Shown here: piece after piece, positions 1 to 6,500 of the stretch
How the letters are laid out: the number at the start of each line of letters is the position of its first letter
Numbering within the stretch: the stretch's first letter is position 1
Source of the DNA: an uncultured Bacillota bacterium
Lineage (GTDB): Bacteria; Bacillota_I; Bacilli_A; RFN20; CAG-288
Assembly (NCBI GenBank): GCA_949284445.1
Contig: CASDVP010000002.1
Location: 1 to 64,000 of the forward strand
Direction: 5' to 3'
DNA length: 64,000 nucleotides
Position numbers and translations under genes: made by a program
The notes under the pieces: generated by a model
Told to the model about the DNA's origin: nothing
Databases searched by the model: none
The model's input: the letters and a program-made list of their open reading frames with translations, nothing else

Positions 1-16
1 AGGTTGTTAAATAATT

Positions 17-328
17 ATGAATAAAATTGTTGGATATTGTGGTATAGATTGTAGCAAATGCAACGCCTATATCGCTACAATCACTAATGACAATGAATTA
101 AAGGAAAAAACAGCAAGACTTTGGTCTAAACTAAATAATGCAAAAATATTGCCCGAGAATATTAATTGCAATGGGTGCAAGTCTGAAGGCATTAAAACAA
201 CATTTTGCACAAATTTATGTTTTATTAGAAAATGTGCGATAAAGAATAATGTTGATAATTGTAAACAATGCGCGAAATTCAACACATGTGCCGATATTCA
301 AAAATTCGTGAAAATAAATAATCTATAA
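17..328 (+). CDS. DUF3795-type cysteine-rich small protein
   Basis: This 103-residue protein opens with a CGIDCSKCNAY motif at residues 8-18, the hallmark of DUF3795 proteins, and has further cysteine pairs (CNGC, CKQC, and a single C near the end). The pattern suggests a metal-binding or iron-sulfur fold. No signal peptide or membrane segment is seen, so it should be cytoplasmic. The start is ATG at 17 with an AGG-like SD at the window edge. Its function is unknown in the family. Anything upstream lies outside the window, so operon context cannot be judged. Confidence 0.8.
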   Translation: MNKIVGYCGIDCSKCNAYIATITNDNELKEKTARLWSKLNNAKILPENINCNGCKSEGIKTTFCTNLCFIRKCAIKNNVDNCKQCAKFNTCADIQKFVKINNL

Positions 329-352
329 TTCCAATAATATTTTGCCTTTTTT

Positions 353-412
353 AAAGGTATCGTTTTTCTAGTAAAGGTATCATTTTGCTAGTAGGGGTCG
401 CGTTTTGTATTA
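353..412. repeat. Three tandem 20-bp direct repeats
   Basis: Copies start at 353, 373 and 393. The first two are AAAGGTATCGTTTTTCTAGT and AAAGGTATCATTTTGCTAGT; the third is degenerate (AGGGGTCGCGTTTTG...). Phased short repeats like these resemble the multiple terminal repeats of IS21-family elements, so this may be the end of a lost insertion sequence. No transposase is recognisable beside them. Confidence 0.6.
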
Positions 413-693
413 AAGTGATAGCACAAAGACATCGAAAGCTCAGTCGTACCCGAGAGATATTGTTTGCTTGGCTCCTACTATTGGGAACCAATAACTATCA
501 ATACACTGTTTCTTTGACGTTTACGATTTATCCCAGTTAATTTCATTGATAGAATCGATTATAACCAAAAGACTGGAGTTTTAGACATCACCTATAAATG
601 AAAAAAATCAAGTAAGTGTTGAACCAGCCTTAAAAACATGCAATTAGTGAGATTAGCAAATGATAGACTGCTTTTTCGTTATATCAGAAATCA
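413..693. other. Gene-free stretch, probably decayed mobile DNA
   Basis: No open reading frame with coding character is visible in any frame; short open segments are broken by frequent stops. The stretch lies between the tandem repeats and an intrinsic terminator, so it may be the decayed body of an element, but no family is recognised. Confidence 0.4.
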
Positions 694-729
694 AAACTTG
701 GTCAATCTTATAAATTGGCCAAGTTTTTT
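694..729 (+). terminator. Intrinsic terminator without an obvious intact upstream gene
   Basis: A 13-bp stem (one G-T pair), with arms at 694-706 and 714-726 and a 7-nt loop, runs into a T tract. It ends whatever transcript crosses the decayed region and insulates the poly-G promoter downstream. Confidence 0.75.
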
Positions 730-770
730 AAAAAAAATCACTTTAGAAAGGTTACTCTTTGATGCTAGTG

Positions 771-800
771 TTGACTTTTGTCGGGGGGGGGCAGTAAAAT
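771..800 (+). promoter_or_regulatory. Promoter with G9 tract in the spacer (candidate phase-variable promoter)
   Basis: The -35 box is TTGACT (771-776) and the -10 box is TAAAAT (795-800). The 18-bp spacer contains nine G at 783-791. Slippage by one G would give 17 bp. The start site is expected near 807, just ahead of the GGAGG at 810-814. The TTGACTTTTGTC plus G-tract design recurs at 55979-56005. Confidence 0.6.
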
Positions 801-822
801 TTTAAAAATGGAGGATTTTAAA

Positions 823-1098
823 ATGTCTAGTTCGACCAAAGTCACAAAAAGTTTAGCCGAGTTTGAAAGCGTCATTGATGTCTATGAAAGAAATGGCTTC
901 AAAGTCAAATCTAAAACTGAAACTGAAGCAGTTTTGCTCAAAAAGACCAGAACTAAAAAATGGCATATGTTTAAGCCAGCAGGATGGATTTTATTCAAGT
1001 TAGTGGTCTCTTTCTGCACGCTCTTCGTAGTTCCGATTCTTTATAATGTTTTACATACTAAAAAGGAAACTGTCACTGTTAAGCTTGAACAACAATAA
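823..1098 (+). CDS. Small membrane protein of unknown function
   Basis: The start is placed at ATG 823 because GGAGG lies at 810-814, 8 nt upstream; the longer frame from 778 begins inside the promoter and has no SD. The 91-residue product has a charged N-terminal half (SLAEFESVIDVYERNGFKV) resembling a small alpha/beta segment, then one or two hydrophobic stretches around residues 52-74 (WILFKLVVSFCTLFVVPILY). No family is recognised. It is the only gene between two terminators, so it is monocistronic and controlled by the G9-spacer promoter. An envelope location fits a phase-variable product, but that is inference. Confidence 0.7.
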   Translation: MSSSTKVTKSLAEFESVIDVYERNGFKVKSKTETEAVLLKKTRTKKWHMFKPAGWILFKLVVSFCTLFVVPILYNVLHTKKETVTVKLEQQ

Positions 1099-1114
1099 TT
1101 GAATCGTAACAATT

Positions 1115-1152
1115 AAAAAGCCTGATTCGCATCGTGTGCGATCAGGCTTTTT
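1115..1152. terminator. Bidirectional intrinsic terminator
   Basis: The stem AAAAAGCCTGAT...ATCAGGCTTTTT, extended by a bulged CGCA/TGCG pairing, is flanked by A and T runs. It serves the small membrane protein gene on the plus strand and the convergent DUF2188 gene on the minus strand. Confidence 0.85.
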
Positions 1153-1173
1153 GAATGCTTAAAAACCTAACGA

Positions 1174-1410
1174 TTATTTGTTGCTGAATCTGCCTTTATT
1201 CTTTCCCTTAGAAGGATGAATCAAGACTCCAGCATCTTGGTTATTAGCCATGCTTTCAGTATAAGCTACGGCCTCTGCTTTAGTATCAAATAATTTGATC
1301 GCCTTAGCACCACCTGCAAATTTGACTTGCCATTTACCATCTTCTCTCTTAGCGATATGGTACATCTTTTTACTTGCTTTCTTCTTTTCTTCCACAATAA
1401 CTTCTGCCAT
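1174..1410 (-). CDS. DUF2188 family protein
   Basis: The 78-residue product contains YHIAKREDGKWQVK, then KLFDTKAEAVAY and GVLIHPSKGKNKGRF. This is the DUF2188 pattern: a short repeat fold with a W-Q-V-K core, a T-K-x-E-A helix and an H-containing end. The start is ATG at 1410, preceded by AGAGGTGG at about 6 nt; the frame extends to 1440 but that start has no SD. The protein is small, basic at the C-terminus and soluble. Family members have no established biochemical role. A convergent terminator closes it downstream. Confidence 0.8.
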   Translation of the reverse strand: MAEVIVEEKKKASKKMYHIAKREDGKWQVKFAGGAKAIKLFDTKAEAVAYTESMANNQDAGVLIHPSKGKNKGRFSNK

Positions 1411-1571
1411 TTTTCCACCTCTTTTAGTTAATTGTAGCATAAAAAGCTGCTATTTTTATATTTTTATTTGTAATATCAAGGCTATAAATTAGGAAATTTA
1501 GCTGATTTAATATCTGACTGCTGACTGAAGAGGTGAAATTGAAAGAAAAATCTTCTTATTTAAAAGATGAT

Positions 1572-1619
1572 TTGACTTGCGTTGCAGAAAGAAATGTATA
1601 TAATATTAACCGTGGTTAA
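1572..1619 (+). promoter_or_regulatory. Promoter with overlapping inverted-repeat operator
   Basis: TTGACT at 1572-1577 is followed by a TATATAAT box at 1597-1604. A perfect inverted repeat, TTAACC-gt-GGTTAA (1606-1619), sits at the predicted start site and could be an operator. The spacer is long (19-21 bp) for the best -10 choice, or 17 bp if TGTATA is used, so exact boxes are uncertain. No protein gene follows before the terminator at 1660-1699. Confidence 0.5.
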
Positions 1620-1699
1620 CATTTCTTTGTCTATACTGGCAAGTATTGCCACCTCCAAGAGCTAGTGATGGATTGACCTCAAGTCACTAGCTATTTTTT
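1606..1699 (+). ncRNA. Candidate small regulatory RNA (about 90 nt)
   Basis: A promoter and an intrinsic terminator bracket a 90-nt segment with no ORF. It contains a short hairpin TGGCAA-gta-TTGCCA (1637-1651). This is followed at once by an unpaired C-rich CCTCC (1652-1656), then the terminator stem AGCTAGTGA/TCACTAGCT (1660-1668 and 1684-1692) with a T run. C-rich loops of this kind let Firmicute sRNAs pair with Shine-Dalgarno sequences. The neighbouring DUF2188 gene has a fitting AGAGGTGG. No known RNA family is recognised; the call rests on architecture only. Confidence 0.45.
1660..1699 (+). terminator. Intrinsic terminator of the candidate sRNA
   Basis: A nine-bp perfect stem (1660-1668 with 1684-1692) is followed by ATTTTTTA. 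It overlaps the stop codon of the convergent gene ending at 1698. Confidence 0.8.
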
Positions 1700-1949
1700 A
1701 TCCTTTTAATCCTCTGGATTGTCTGTCCATATCTTCGACGACAATATCATATATTTCGCCGAGACTTCGGCAGTATTCTAATACTTTCCAAGGTTCATTG
1801 GTGTGATAGTGAATCTTGATCAAGCGATCATCTCCGACGGCTAAAAGGCAATCACCTTTGAAGTTTTTCGTGATGTAGTCATTGATGGCTTCTTCATCTA
1901 AATTTTCACCATCGATGAGTAACTGTGTGTCATAACGATATTCGAGCAT
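1698..1949 (-). CDS. Stand-alone YloV/FakA middle-type domain (Dak phosphatase-like)
   Basis: The 83-residue product reads as a single module: YDTQLLIDGENLDEEAI, then FKGDCLLAVGDDRLIKIHYHTNEP and a C-terminal IYDIVVEDMDRQ. In YloV/FakA fatty-acid kinase subunits this pattern (Y-x-T-x-F, SL-x-VVGD-x-x-L-K-V-H-x-HT, I-x-x-E-N-M) belongs to the domain following the DhaL kinase part. Here it is an entire small ORF with its own GGAGG 6 nt before ATG 1949. A kinase domain is absent, so it cannot be a kinase alone. It might be a binding partner or a decay product. Confidence 0.7.
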   Translation of the reverse strand: MLEYRYDTQLLIDGENLDEEAINDYITKNFKGDCLLAVGDDRLIKIHYHTNEPWKVLEYCRSLGEIYDIVVEDMDRQSRGLKG

Positions 1950-2188
1950 AGGAACCTCCGTTTTTTTCTTATTATAGCAAAGTTTTTAAAATTGAGATAA
2001 TTTGAATTTTTACAACTAAAACCATGAGTTATATAAATGGTTAACATATTCATTTGCTAGTATAAAATCTATTATTTTTCGTCTTTTAATCTAATTTGAA
2101 CTTTATCACAAAAAATAACAAAAAATCTATTTTTCATGTCTGAATTTTACAATTTATGCTTTCAAAACCTTAATTCACGACATATATA

Positions 2189-2212
2189 TTGAATAGACGG
2201 GGGCAATAAAAT
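2189..2212 (+). promoter_or_regulatory. Possible third poly-G spacer promoter (G5, short spacer)
   Basis: TTGAAT (2189-2194) and TAAAAT (2207-2212) are separated by only 12 bp containing five G, followed by CAA before the -10. The layout resembles the 771-800 promoter (G tract, CAG, TAAAAT). A 17-bp spacer would need about ten G, so this allele would be OFF if the analogy is right. Confidence 0.25.
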
Positions 2213-2239
2213 ATTAAGTGATTTGATGAGGTGACATTA

Positions 2240-2707
2240 TTGTCTAAAATGAGTAAAGTATTATTACTTTCTGCGGCAATTGTTACATTAGTCATAGGCG
2301 GAGTATCTGGATATGCTCTCTATAGAGTGGTCCAAGGTGATTCTTTTGGCGTTGAATTAAATTCAGATGATAATATGACATCTCTAGATGTTTCCTTGAC
2401 GGAAATGATTCCTGGCAAAGAGGAATCTTTTACTTATGATGTAAAAAACACTTCTATCACCAGCGACTTAGTGGTGGAATTTGTCTATAAAGATGAACAG
2501 GGTTTGCTTCCTTATTTGAGCACTAAAATCTCATTTGATGATGAGACTGAATATGATGGTTTATTAAAAGATTTGACTGATAATCAAGTGAAAACTGTTA
2601 TCGAAGATGAATTAAAGGTTTCTATCTCTTATTCATTACCTTTAGAAACCGATAATAGTGCGATGGGTAAAGCGTTAGACTTCGCTTTAGTTTTTAAATT
2701 GGAGTGA
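2240..2707 (+). CDS. Secreted SipW/TasA-like surface protein, small
   Basis: The start is taken as TTG 2240, 6 nt after GAGGTG (2228-2233); ATG 2249 is a possible alternative and GTG 2231 lies inside the SD. The 155-residue product has an N-terminal hydrophobic segment (VLLLSAAIVTLVIGGVSGYA) followed by an acidic extracellular part (MTSLDVSLTEMIPGKEESFTYDV) typical of TasA/camelysin-like beta-sandwich proteins, although shorter than most. It is the first gene of a tight run of secreted proteins extending to 6081. Likely role: component of a surface layer or matrix fibre (family inference). Confidence 0.7.
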   Translation: MSKMSKVLLLSAAIVTLVIGGVSGYALYRVVQGDSFGVELNSDDNMTSLDVSLTEMIPGKEESFTYDVKNTSITSDLVVEFVYKDEQGLLPYLSTKISFDDETEYDGLLKDLTDNQVKTVIEDELKVSISYSLPLETDNSAMGKALDFALVFKLE

Positions 2708-2709
2708 GT

Positions 2710-2868
2710 ATGACACAGATTGCGATCATTTATTTATCCATCCTTTTAGCTATCTTGTTAGCGGTGTTTATTTGGGTGCTAGTCATTCTGTTTAAAGCTT
2801 TTAAAGAGAGTGATTTATTTAAAATTTTGACACATAAATTAGTGCATCATAGAAAGGAGAAAAAATGA
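2710..2868 (+). CDS. 52-residue single-pass membrane protein
   Basis: ATG 2710 follows GGAG (2701-2704) and opens a 52-codon frame beginning MTQIAIIYLSILLAI. The first 28 residues are hydrophobic (one membrane helix), followed by a basic cytoplasmic-type tail ending HHRKEKK. The stop TGA overlaps the next ATG (ATGA at 2865-2868), which argues for real translational coupling. No family is recognised. Its place between two TasA-like genes suggests a role in their export, processing or anchoring. It is too small to be a SipW signal peptidase. Confidence 0.65.
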   Translation: MTQIAIIYLSILLAILLAVFIWVLVILFKAFKESDLFKILTHKLVHHRKEKK

Positions 2869-3473
2869 AAAAGAAACTCATCCTTGGAATTGTGACTTCT
2901 GTTTTGGTTTTGGGTGCGAGTGCTGGTGGACTAGTCTTAGCTACTTATGCGTTATTCAATTCTCAGACAGAAACCAACAACCACTTAGTCGCTGGTAAAT
3001 TAAAGGCTGAACTTTATGAGACTAAAGTCAGTGGTTTAAAGTACGAAAATAATGCCTTTGTTCCCTACACTGAAGGAGTGAATGTCGATTTGACAAAAGA
3101 CAAATCCAGCATCTTTGATATCAGCGGCTATTTACCTGGCATGTATCAAGAATCTACACTTCTTTTGAAAAATACTGGTGATATCGCCTTCACTTATTCC
3201 ATCAGCTTTTTAGATATTGTGCTCGGTGAAGATGAGGCTAGTTCTCAAGCTTTACAAGAACAGATCGAGATCACTCTCACTGTTGGTGAAGAGGTTGAGA
3301 CCTTTGCCTTAGATGAGAAGGATTTCTCATTTGAAACTCCTGTTGCACCTAATAGTGAACAAGAATTTGTTATCAAAGCCGAGTTCATCAATGATTCTTC
3401 CAATAATTTAGCTATGAATGGTGAAGTCAGTTTTGATATCAGCGTCACCGCTGTTCAGGTTATCCCTGAATAA
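2865..3473 (+). CDS. TasA/camelysin-like secreted protein with SipW-type signal
   Basis: The 202-residue protein begins MKKKLILGIVTSVLVLG and has the junction LATYALFNSQTETNNHLVAGKLKAELYE. This is diagnostic of SipW-dependent signal peptides: A-T-Y-A cleavage zone, then F-x-(S/D) and N-x-x-x-A-G. The rest is an acidic beta-rich domain with YLPGMYQESTLLLKNTGDIAFTY, the usual P-G...L-x-x-x-N-T-G segment of TasA/camelysin proteins. Start ATG 2865 has GGAG 5-6 nt upstream and overlaps the previous stop. The protein is predicted to be exported and polymerise or decorate the surface. No SipW peptidase is seen in the window. Confidence 0.85.
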   Translation: MKKKLILGIVTSVLVLGASAGGLVLATYALFNSQTETNNHLVAGKLKAELYETKVSGLKYENNAFVPYTEGVNVDLTKDKSSIFDISGYLPGMYQESTLLLKNTGDIAFTYSISFLDIVLGEDEASSQALQEQIEITLTVGEEVETFALDEKDFSFETPVAPNSEQEFVIKAEFINDSSNNLAMNGEVSFDISVTAVQVIPE

Positions 3474-3483
3474 GAGGAGGTAA

Positions 3484-3555
3484 GTGAATAGAGTAAGAAA
3501 ACTCATTATATTGCTTATCAAACTTGATATGTTTGTCTATTGTTCGTGCTGTTAA
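3484..3555 (+). CDS. Possible 23-residue leader peptide
   Basis: GTG 3484 lies 3 nt after GAGGAGG (3474-3480) and opens a 23-codon frame ending in CSCC, with a hydrophobic centre (LIILLI). SD spacing is short. It fills the 100-nt gap between two TasA-like genes. It is supported only by the SD and could be chance. Confidence 0.2.
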   Translation: MNRVRKLIILLIKLDMFVYCSCC

Positions 3556-3574
3556 ATAAAAAGAGGTAAATAAA

Positions 3575-4216
3575 ATGAAAAGTAAAAAGTTTAGTCTTAT
3601 CGCTTGTGCTGCTTCTATCGTCTTAAGCGCCGGTGCTTTGATCGGCACTTCTTATGCATGGTTTTCTGATTCTGCTTCTAACAAAGGAAACATCATCCAA
3701 GCTGGCACATTCGGTATTGAATTAGAGATGTATGATGCTGAACAAGATAAATATGTTCCTGCTGAAAATGCTGATGGTTCTGTTGATGGTGTTCATCTTT
3801 TTGAAGGAACCAATTGGCAAGGCGACGACTATCAAGTCGCTTATTTATCATTAGTCAACACCGGTTCTATCGATTTAGATTTCCGTTTAGATTTCAATAT
3901 CACCGAACCTAGTGATGATGGTGATGCATATCATTTAAGTGATATCTTAGAGTCTTTCATCAATATGGATTACACTTATGATCTCACTGCTGATGGTAAT
4001 TATCGTAAAAGTAGTTGGTCTTCCTTTACAAGGCAAGAAGGTTCTACTGATCCTTTCCAATTACCTTATGGTCACGTTTTCCAAAATGGTTCTTATGAGC
4101 CCAGTGCTGGAGACCGTCTTTTCTTTGCTATCGCACTTCACTTACCAGGCGAGAAATTGACTGCTGAATATTCTGGCGAAGCTATTCAAATCGATTTGAA
4201 TGTCGCTGCTAAATAA
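3575..4216 (+). CDS. TasA-like secreted protein with SipW-type signal
   Basis: The 213-residue protein starts MKSKKFSLIACAASIVLSAG and shows the SipW-type junction TSYAWFSDSASNKGNIIQAGTF. It continues with an acidic beta-sandwich containing AYLSLVNTGSIDLDFRL, the N-T-G core strand of the family. SD GAGG precedes ATG 3575. It ends with TAA at 4214-4216, but the next 395 codons stay open in the same frame and encode a beta-helix protein. The original gene may therefore have been one protein of about 608 residues, with the TAA either a nonsense mutation or a genuine boundary. Confidence 0.85.
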   Translation: MKSKKFSLIACAASIVLSAGALIGTSYAWFSDSASNKGNIIQAGTFGIELEMYDAEQDKYVPAENADGSVDGVHLFEGTNWQGDDYQVAYLSLVNTGSIDLDFRLDFNITEPSDDGDAYHLSDILESFINMDYTYDLTADGNYRKSSWSSFTRQEGSTDPFQLPYGHVFQNGSYEPSAGDRLFFAIALHLPGEKLTAEYSGEAIQIDLNVAAK

Positions 4217-4252
4217 AAGAAAGGTGAGTTTCCACCTGTCACTGATGATTCT

Positions 4253-5401
4253 TTGATCGGAAGCCAAGAAGAACTCACTGCTGCTCTTGCCTCATTAGAA
4301 GATGGTGGTGTCTTAACCTTATCTCCTGATATTGAAGTGACTGAACAAGTGAGAATTGATAAGAAGAATGTCACTATTGTAGGTAATGGTGCTACTTTTG
4401 ATGTCGGGCTTGATAATGCTATTTATATTGTTGCCGGAAGTAGTCTCACTATCACTGGCGCCAACTTTAAAGGCACAGCTAGTGGCAAGAAATATGGTAT
4501 TACCACTGAAGGAAATATTGCTGGTTTGATAGTTGATAGTTGTACGTTTACGGGTAATAAATATAATATGGGACACTCCATTTGGATCAATGGTGGTAAT
4601 AGTAGATCTATCGTTATTCAAAATTCCACTATTCAACGTCCCATCAATGTTCATGGAAGTGGTTCTGTATTAAGTGATATTGTAATTCAAAATAACAAAT
4701 TTACTAATTTTGGTTCGGGGGTTTTTGGCTTGACCATCACAGGTTCTTTGAAGAACGTCAGCATTCTTAATAACGTGTATAATCAAAGTTCATCTGCTGG
4801 TTTAGCAAGATTTAGTACTGATTTTGCGTTGAGCTTTGAAAATGTTGTCATAGATGGAAATAAACCTTCTAGTGAAGGCGCTTCTGGAGAAATGCTTTAT
4901 TTCTATAATGATGATGCTAAGACTGCGGTTGTCGCTGCTGTTGATGAAAAATATATTGAGACTGTAGATGGAAATCTTAGATTCACTGGTGAATTTCATG
5001 ATTTACTTGTTGATATAGGAGCTGATAAAAATATAGGTCATTCTACTACAGCATTTGATATAAAAGCTGTGATGGAAGAATATTGTAAAAGAATAGGTAT
5101 AAACGCCGATCATTTTGCAATGCTTCTCTCCACACCATTTAATATTGATATGTGTATCGAAGATAATAAACCGATTGCATTGTTTGGAAGTTTTACAGAC
5201 CCAAAAGATAGAAAGAAGGTCAATCATGCTGTTACATGTTATGGTATGAAGTATGAACCATTAGGTGCAGGACAAATCCAACGCTATTTTATTGTTAATT
5301 TTGGTTGGTCTTCATCAAAAGAACAAGATTATAGTCGTGTTTATTTAATAGATAATATTTTTTCTAATCCAGTTGGTAGTATGTATAATATGAATTATTA
5401 G
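4253..5401 (+). CDS. Right-handed beta-helix protein fused to a C-terminal papain-like half domain
   Basis: It is in the same frame as the preceding TasA-like gene, separated by one TAA (4214-4216). The first in-frame start is TTG 4253. An AAAGGTGAG at 4220-4228 lies far upstream and is partly paired in an AGGTG/CACCT hairpin. Residues 1 to about 235 (SQEELTAALASL, VTIVGNGATFD, LTITGANFKGTA, repeated I-x-N strands) resemble a pectate-lyase-like beta-helix. From about residue 240 base composition drops and the sequence becomes IALFGSFTD...NHAVTCYG...YFIVNFGW, the His/Asn half of a C39/C10-like cysteine peptidase. No catalytic Cys segment precedes it. No signal peptide of its own is present. 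Confidence 0.6.
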   Translation: MIGSQEELTAALASLEDGGVLTLSPDIEVTEQVRIDKKNVTIVGNGATFDVGLDNAIYIVAGSSLTITGANFKGTASGKKYGITTEGNIAGLIVDSCTFTGNKYNMGHSIWINGGNSRSIVIQNSTIQRPINVHGSGSVLSDIVIQNNKFTNFGSGVFGLTITGSLKNVSILNNVYNQSSSAGLARFSTDFALSFENVVIDGNKPSSEGASGEMLYFYNDDAKTAVVAAVDEKYIETVDGNLRFTGEFHDLLVDIGADKNIGHSTTAFDIKAVMEEYCKRIGINADHFAMLLSTPFNIDMCIEDNKPIALFGSFTDPKDRKKVNHAVTCYGMKYEPLGAGQIQRYFIVNFGWSSSKEQDYSRVYLIDNIFSNPVGSMYNMNY

Positions 5402-5412
5402 AAAGGTCAGTT

Positions 5413-6081
5413 ATGAATAAAGCAAGAAGTTTAGTTTGGCTTTCTTCAACTTTAACAGCTGCTATGTTGTTGAGTTCATGTGGTGGTGGAACAAAGAAAA
5501 ATTATATTTCCTGTCCAACTTTAAATTCGAAAGGCGAGTATAGAATCAACAATATAAAAGTGATTGAGGCTAACTTGCCTGTTGAAGATAATTTTCACAA
5601 TTTTACATTTAGAGAAGGATATGATATAAGCTCTGTTCTTTTGGCGTTAAAAAAGCAAAACGATTGGTATGAATTATATGAAGATAATGTATTTATCACC
5701 ACAATAATCGATGATAAAATTCATTATTTTCTTATCAAATATAGCAATACTTCTGTCAAAGATACCAATACTATTTGGAACTTGTCTGTCAATTATTATG
5801 AATCCGAAAATAGTAAAAGACAATCTCTTTTACTTCCGTATATTGCTTTAAAAAATAAATCTCAAATCAGAGAGATGAAAGATTTTTTTTACTATACTGA
5901 TGATACAACAATACCGATATATTTTGAAACATCACTAGAATATAAAGATATAAAGCTTTATTACTATTTGACTGCTCAAACTGAAATTGAATATGATGAT
6001 GAAAATAATGAGATAATCTTTTTTGATAAGATGCATTTAAAAATCGAAAATGGTAGATTTTCACTATTTGAGTCATTATAA
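5413..6081 (+). CDS. Lipoprotein of unknown function
   Basis: The 222-residue protein has a lipoprotein signal (MNKARSLVWLSSTLTAAMLL, then lipobox SSC at residues 21-23), so the mature protein would be anchored by Cys23 on the outer face of the membrane. The remainder is charged and beta-rich (TTIIDDKIHYFLIKYSN, KLYYYLTAQTEIEYDDENNE) with no recognised domain. It sits 11 nt after the beta-helix/peptidase-half gene with its own AAAGG SD and shares the lower GC of that gene's C-terminal part. The two halves may thus have arrived together. Confidence 0.7.
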   Translation: MNKARSLVWLSSTLTAAMLLSSCGGGTKKNYISCPTLNSKGEYRINNIKVIEANLPVEDNFHNFTFREGYDISSVLLALKKQNDWYELYEDNVFITTIIDDKIHYFLIKYSNTSVKDTNTIWNLSVNYYESENSKRQSLLLPYIALKNKSQIREMKDFFYYTDDTTIPIYFETSLEYKDIKLYYYLTAQTEIEYDDENNEIIFFDKMHLKIENGRFSLFESL

Positions 6082-6500
6082 CTTACTTTACATGATAATA
6101 TGACGCTAAAAAATATATGTATAAATTTACGAGTTAAAAAGAGTGATGTATTGAATACATCTTTAAATTTCCATATAAAATGTTAGGCATTTATATTTAG
6201 AGAAGAAACCAGATCATTATATGCAGTAACAACAAAGTGAAATAAATAAGAAAGATAGACAAATACTAATCTTTTTTTATATCAATTTAGTTTCTTCCCT
6301 AACTCATATGCTTGTTTTAAATAATTATTTATCAATCATTGATGGTGCTTCAGCATATCTAGCCATCACTTTTCTTAGTTCTAAAAACATTCTAAAATAA
6401 GAATTTAGAGTTGCTAACACTAGACTAATGCAGTTTAATATTTTGTTGCAAATTAATATCAGGTTAATATGATGAGTTTGTTTTAAGATATAAATTGATA
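6082..6500. other. AT-rich intergenic stretch with a short decayed coding remnant
   Basis: No intact gene is seen. On the minus strand about 6288-6400 reads as short open segments (RKVMARYAEAPSMIDK, then after a shift YLKQAYELGKKLN and a stop) that look like the tail of a decayed protein of unknown family. No strong terminator is visible for the flanking genes. Confidence 0.35.

Noticed and set aside
353..412. Short CRISPR-like array
   Set aside because: Units are adjacent without spacers, the third is degenerate and no cas gene is present.
2231..6081. SipW signal peptidase expected with TasA-like proteins
   Set aside because: No protein with Ser/Lys or Ser/His peptidase motifs lies in the cluster; the 52-residue membrane protein is too small.
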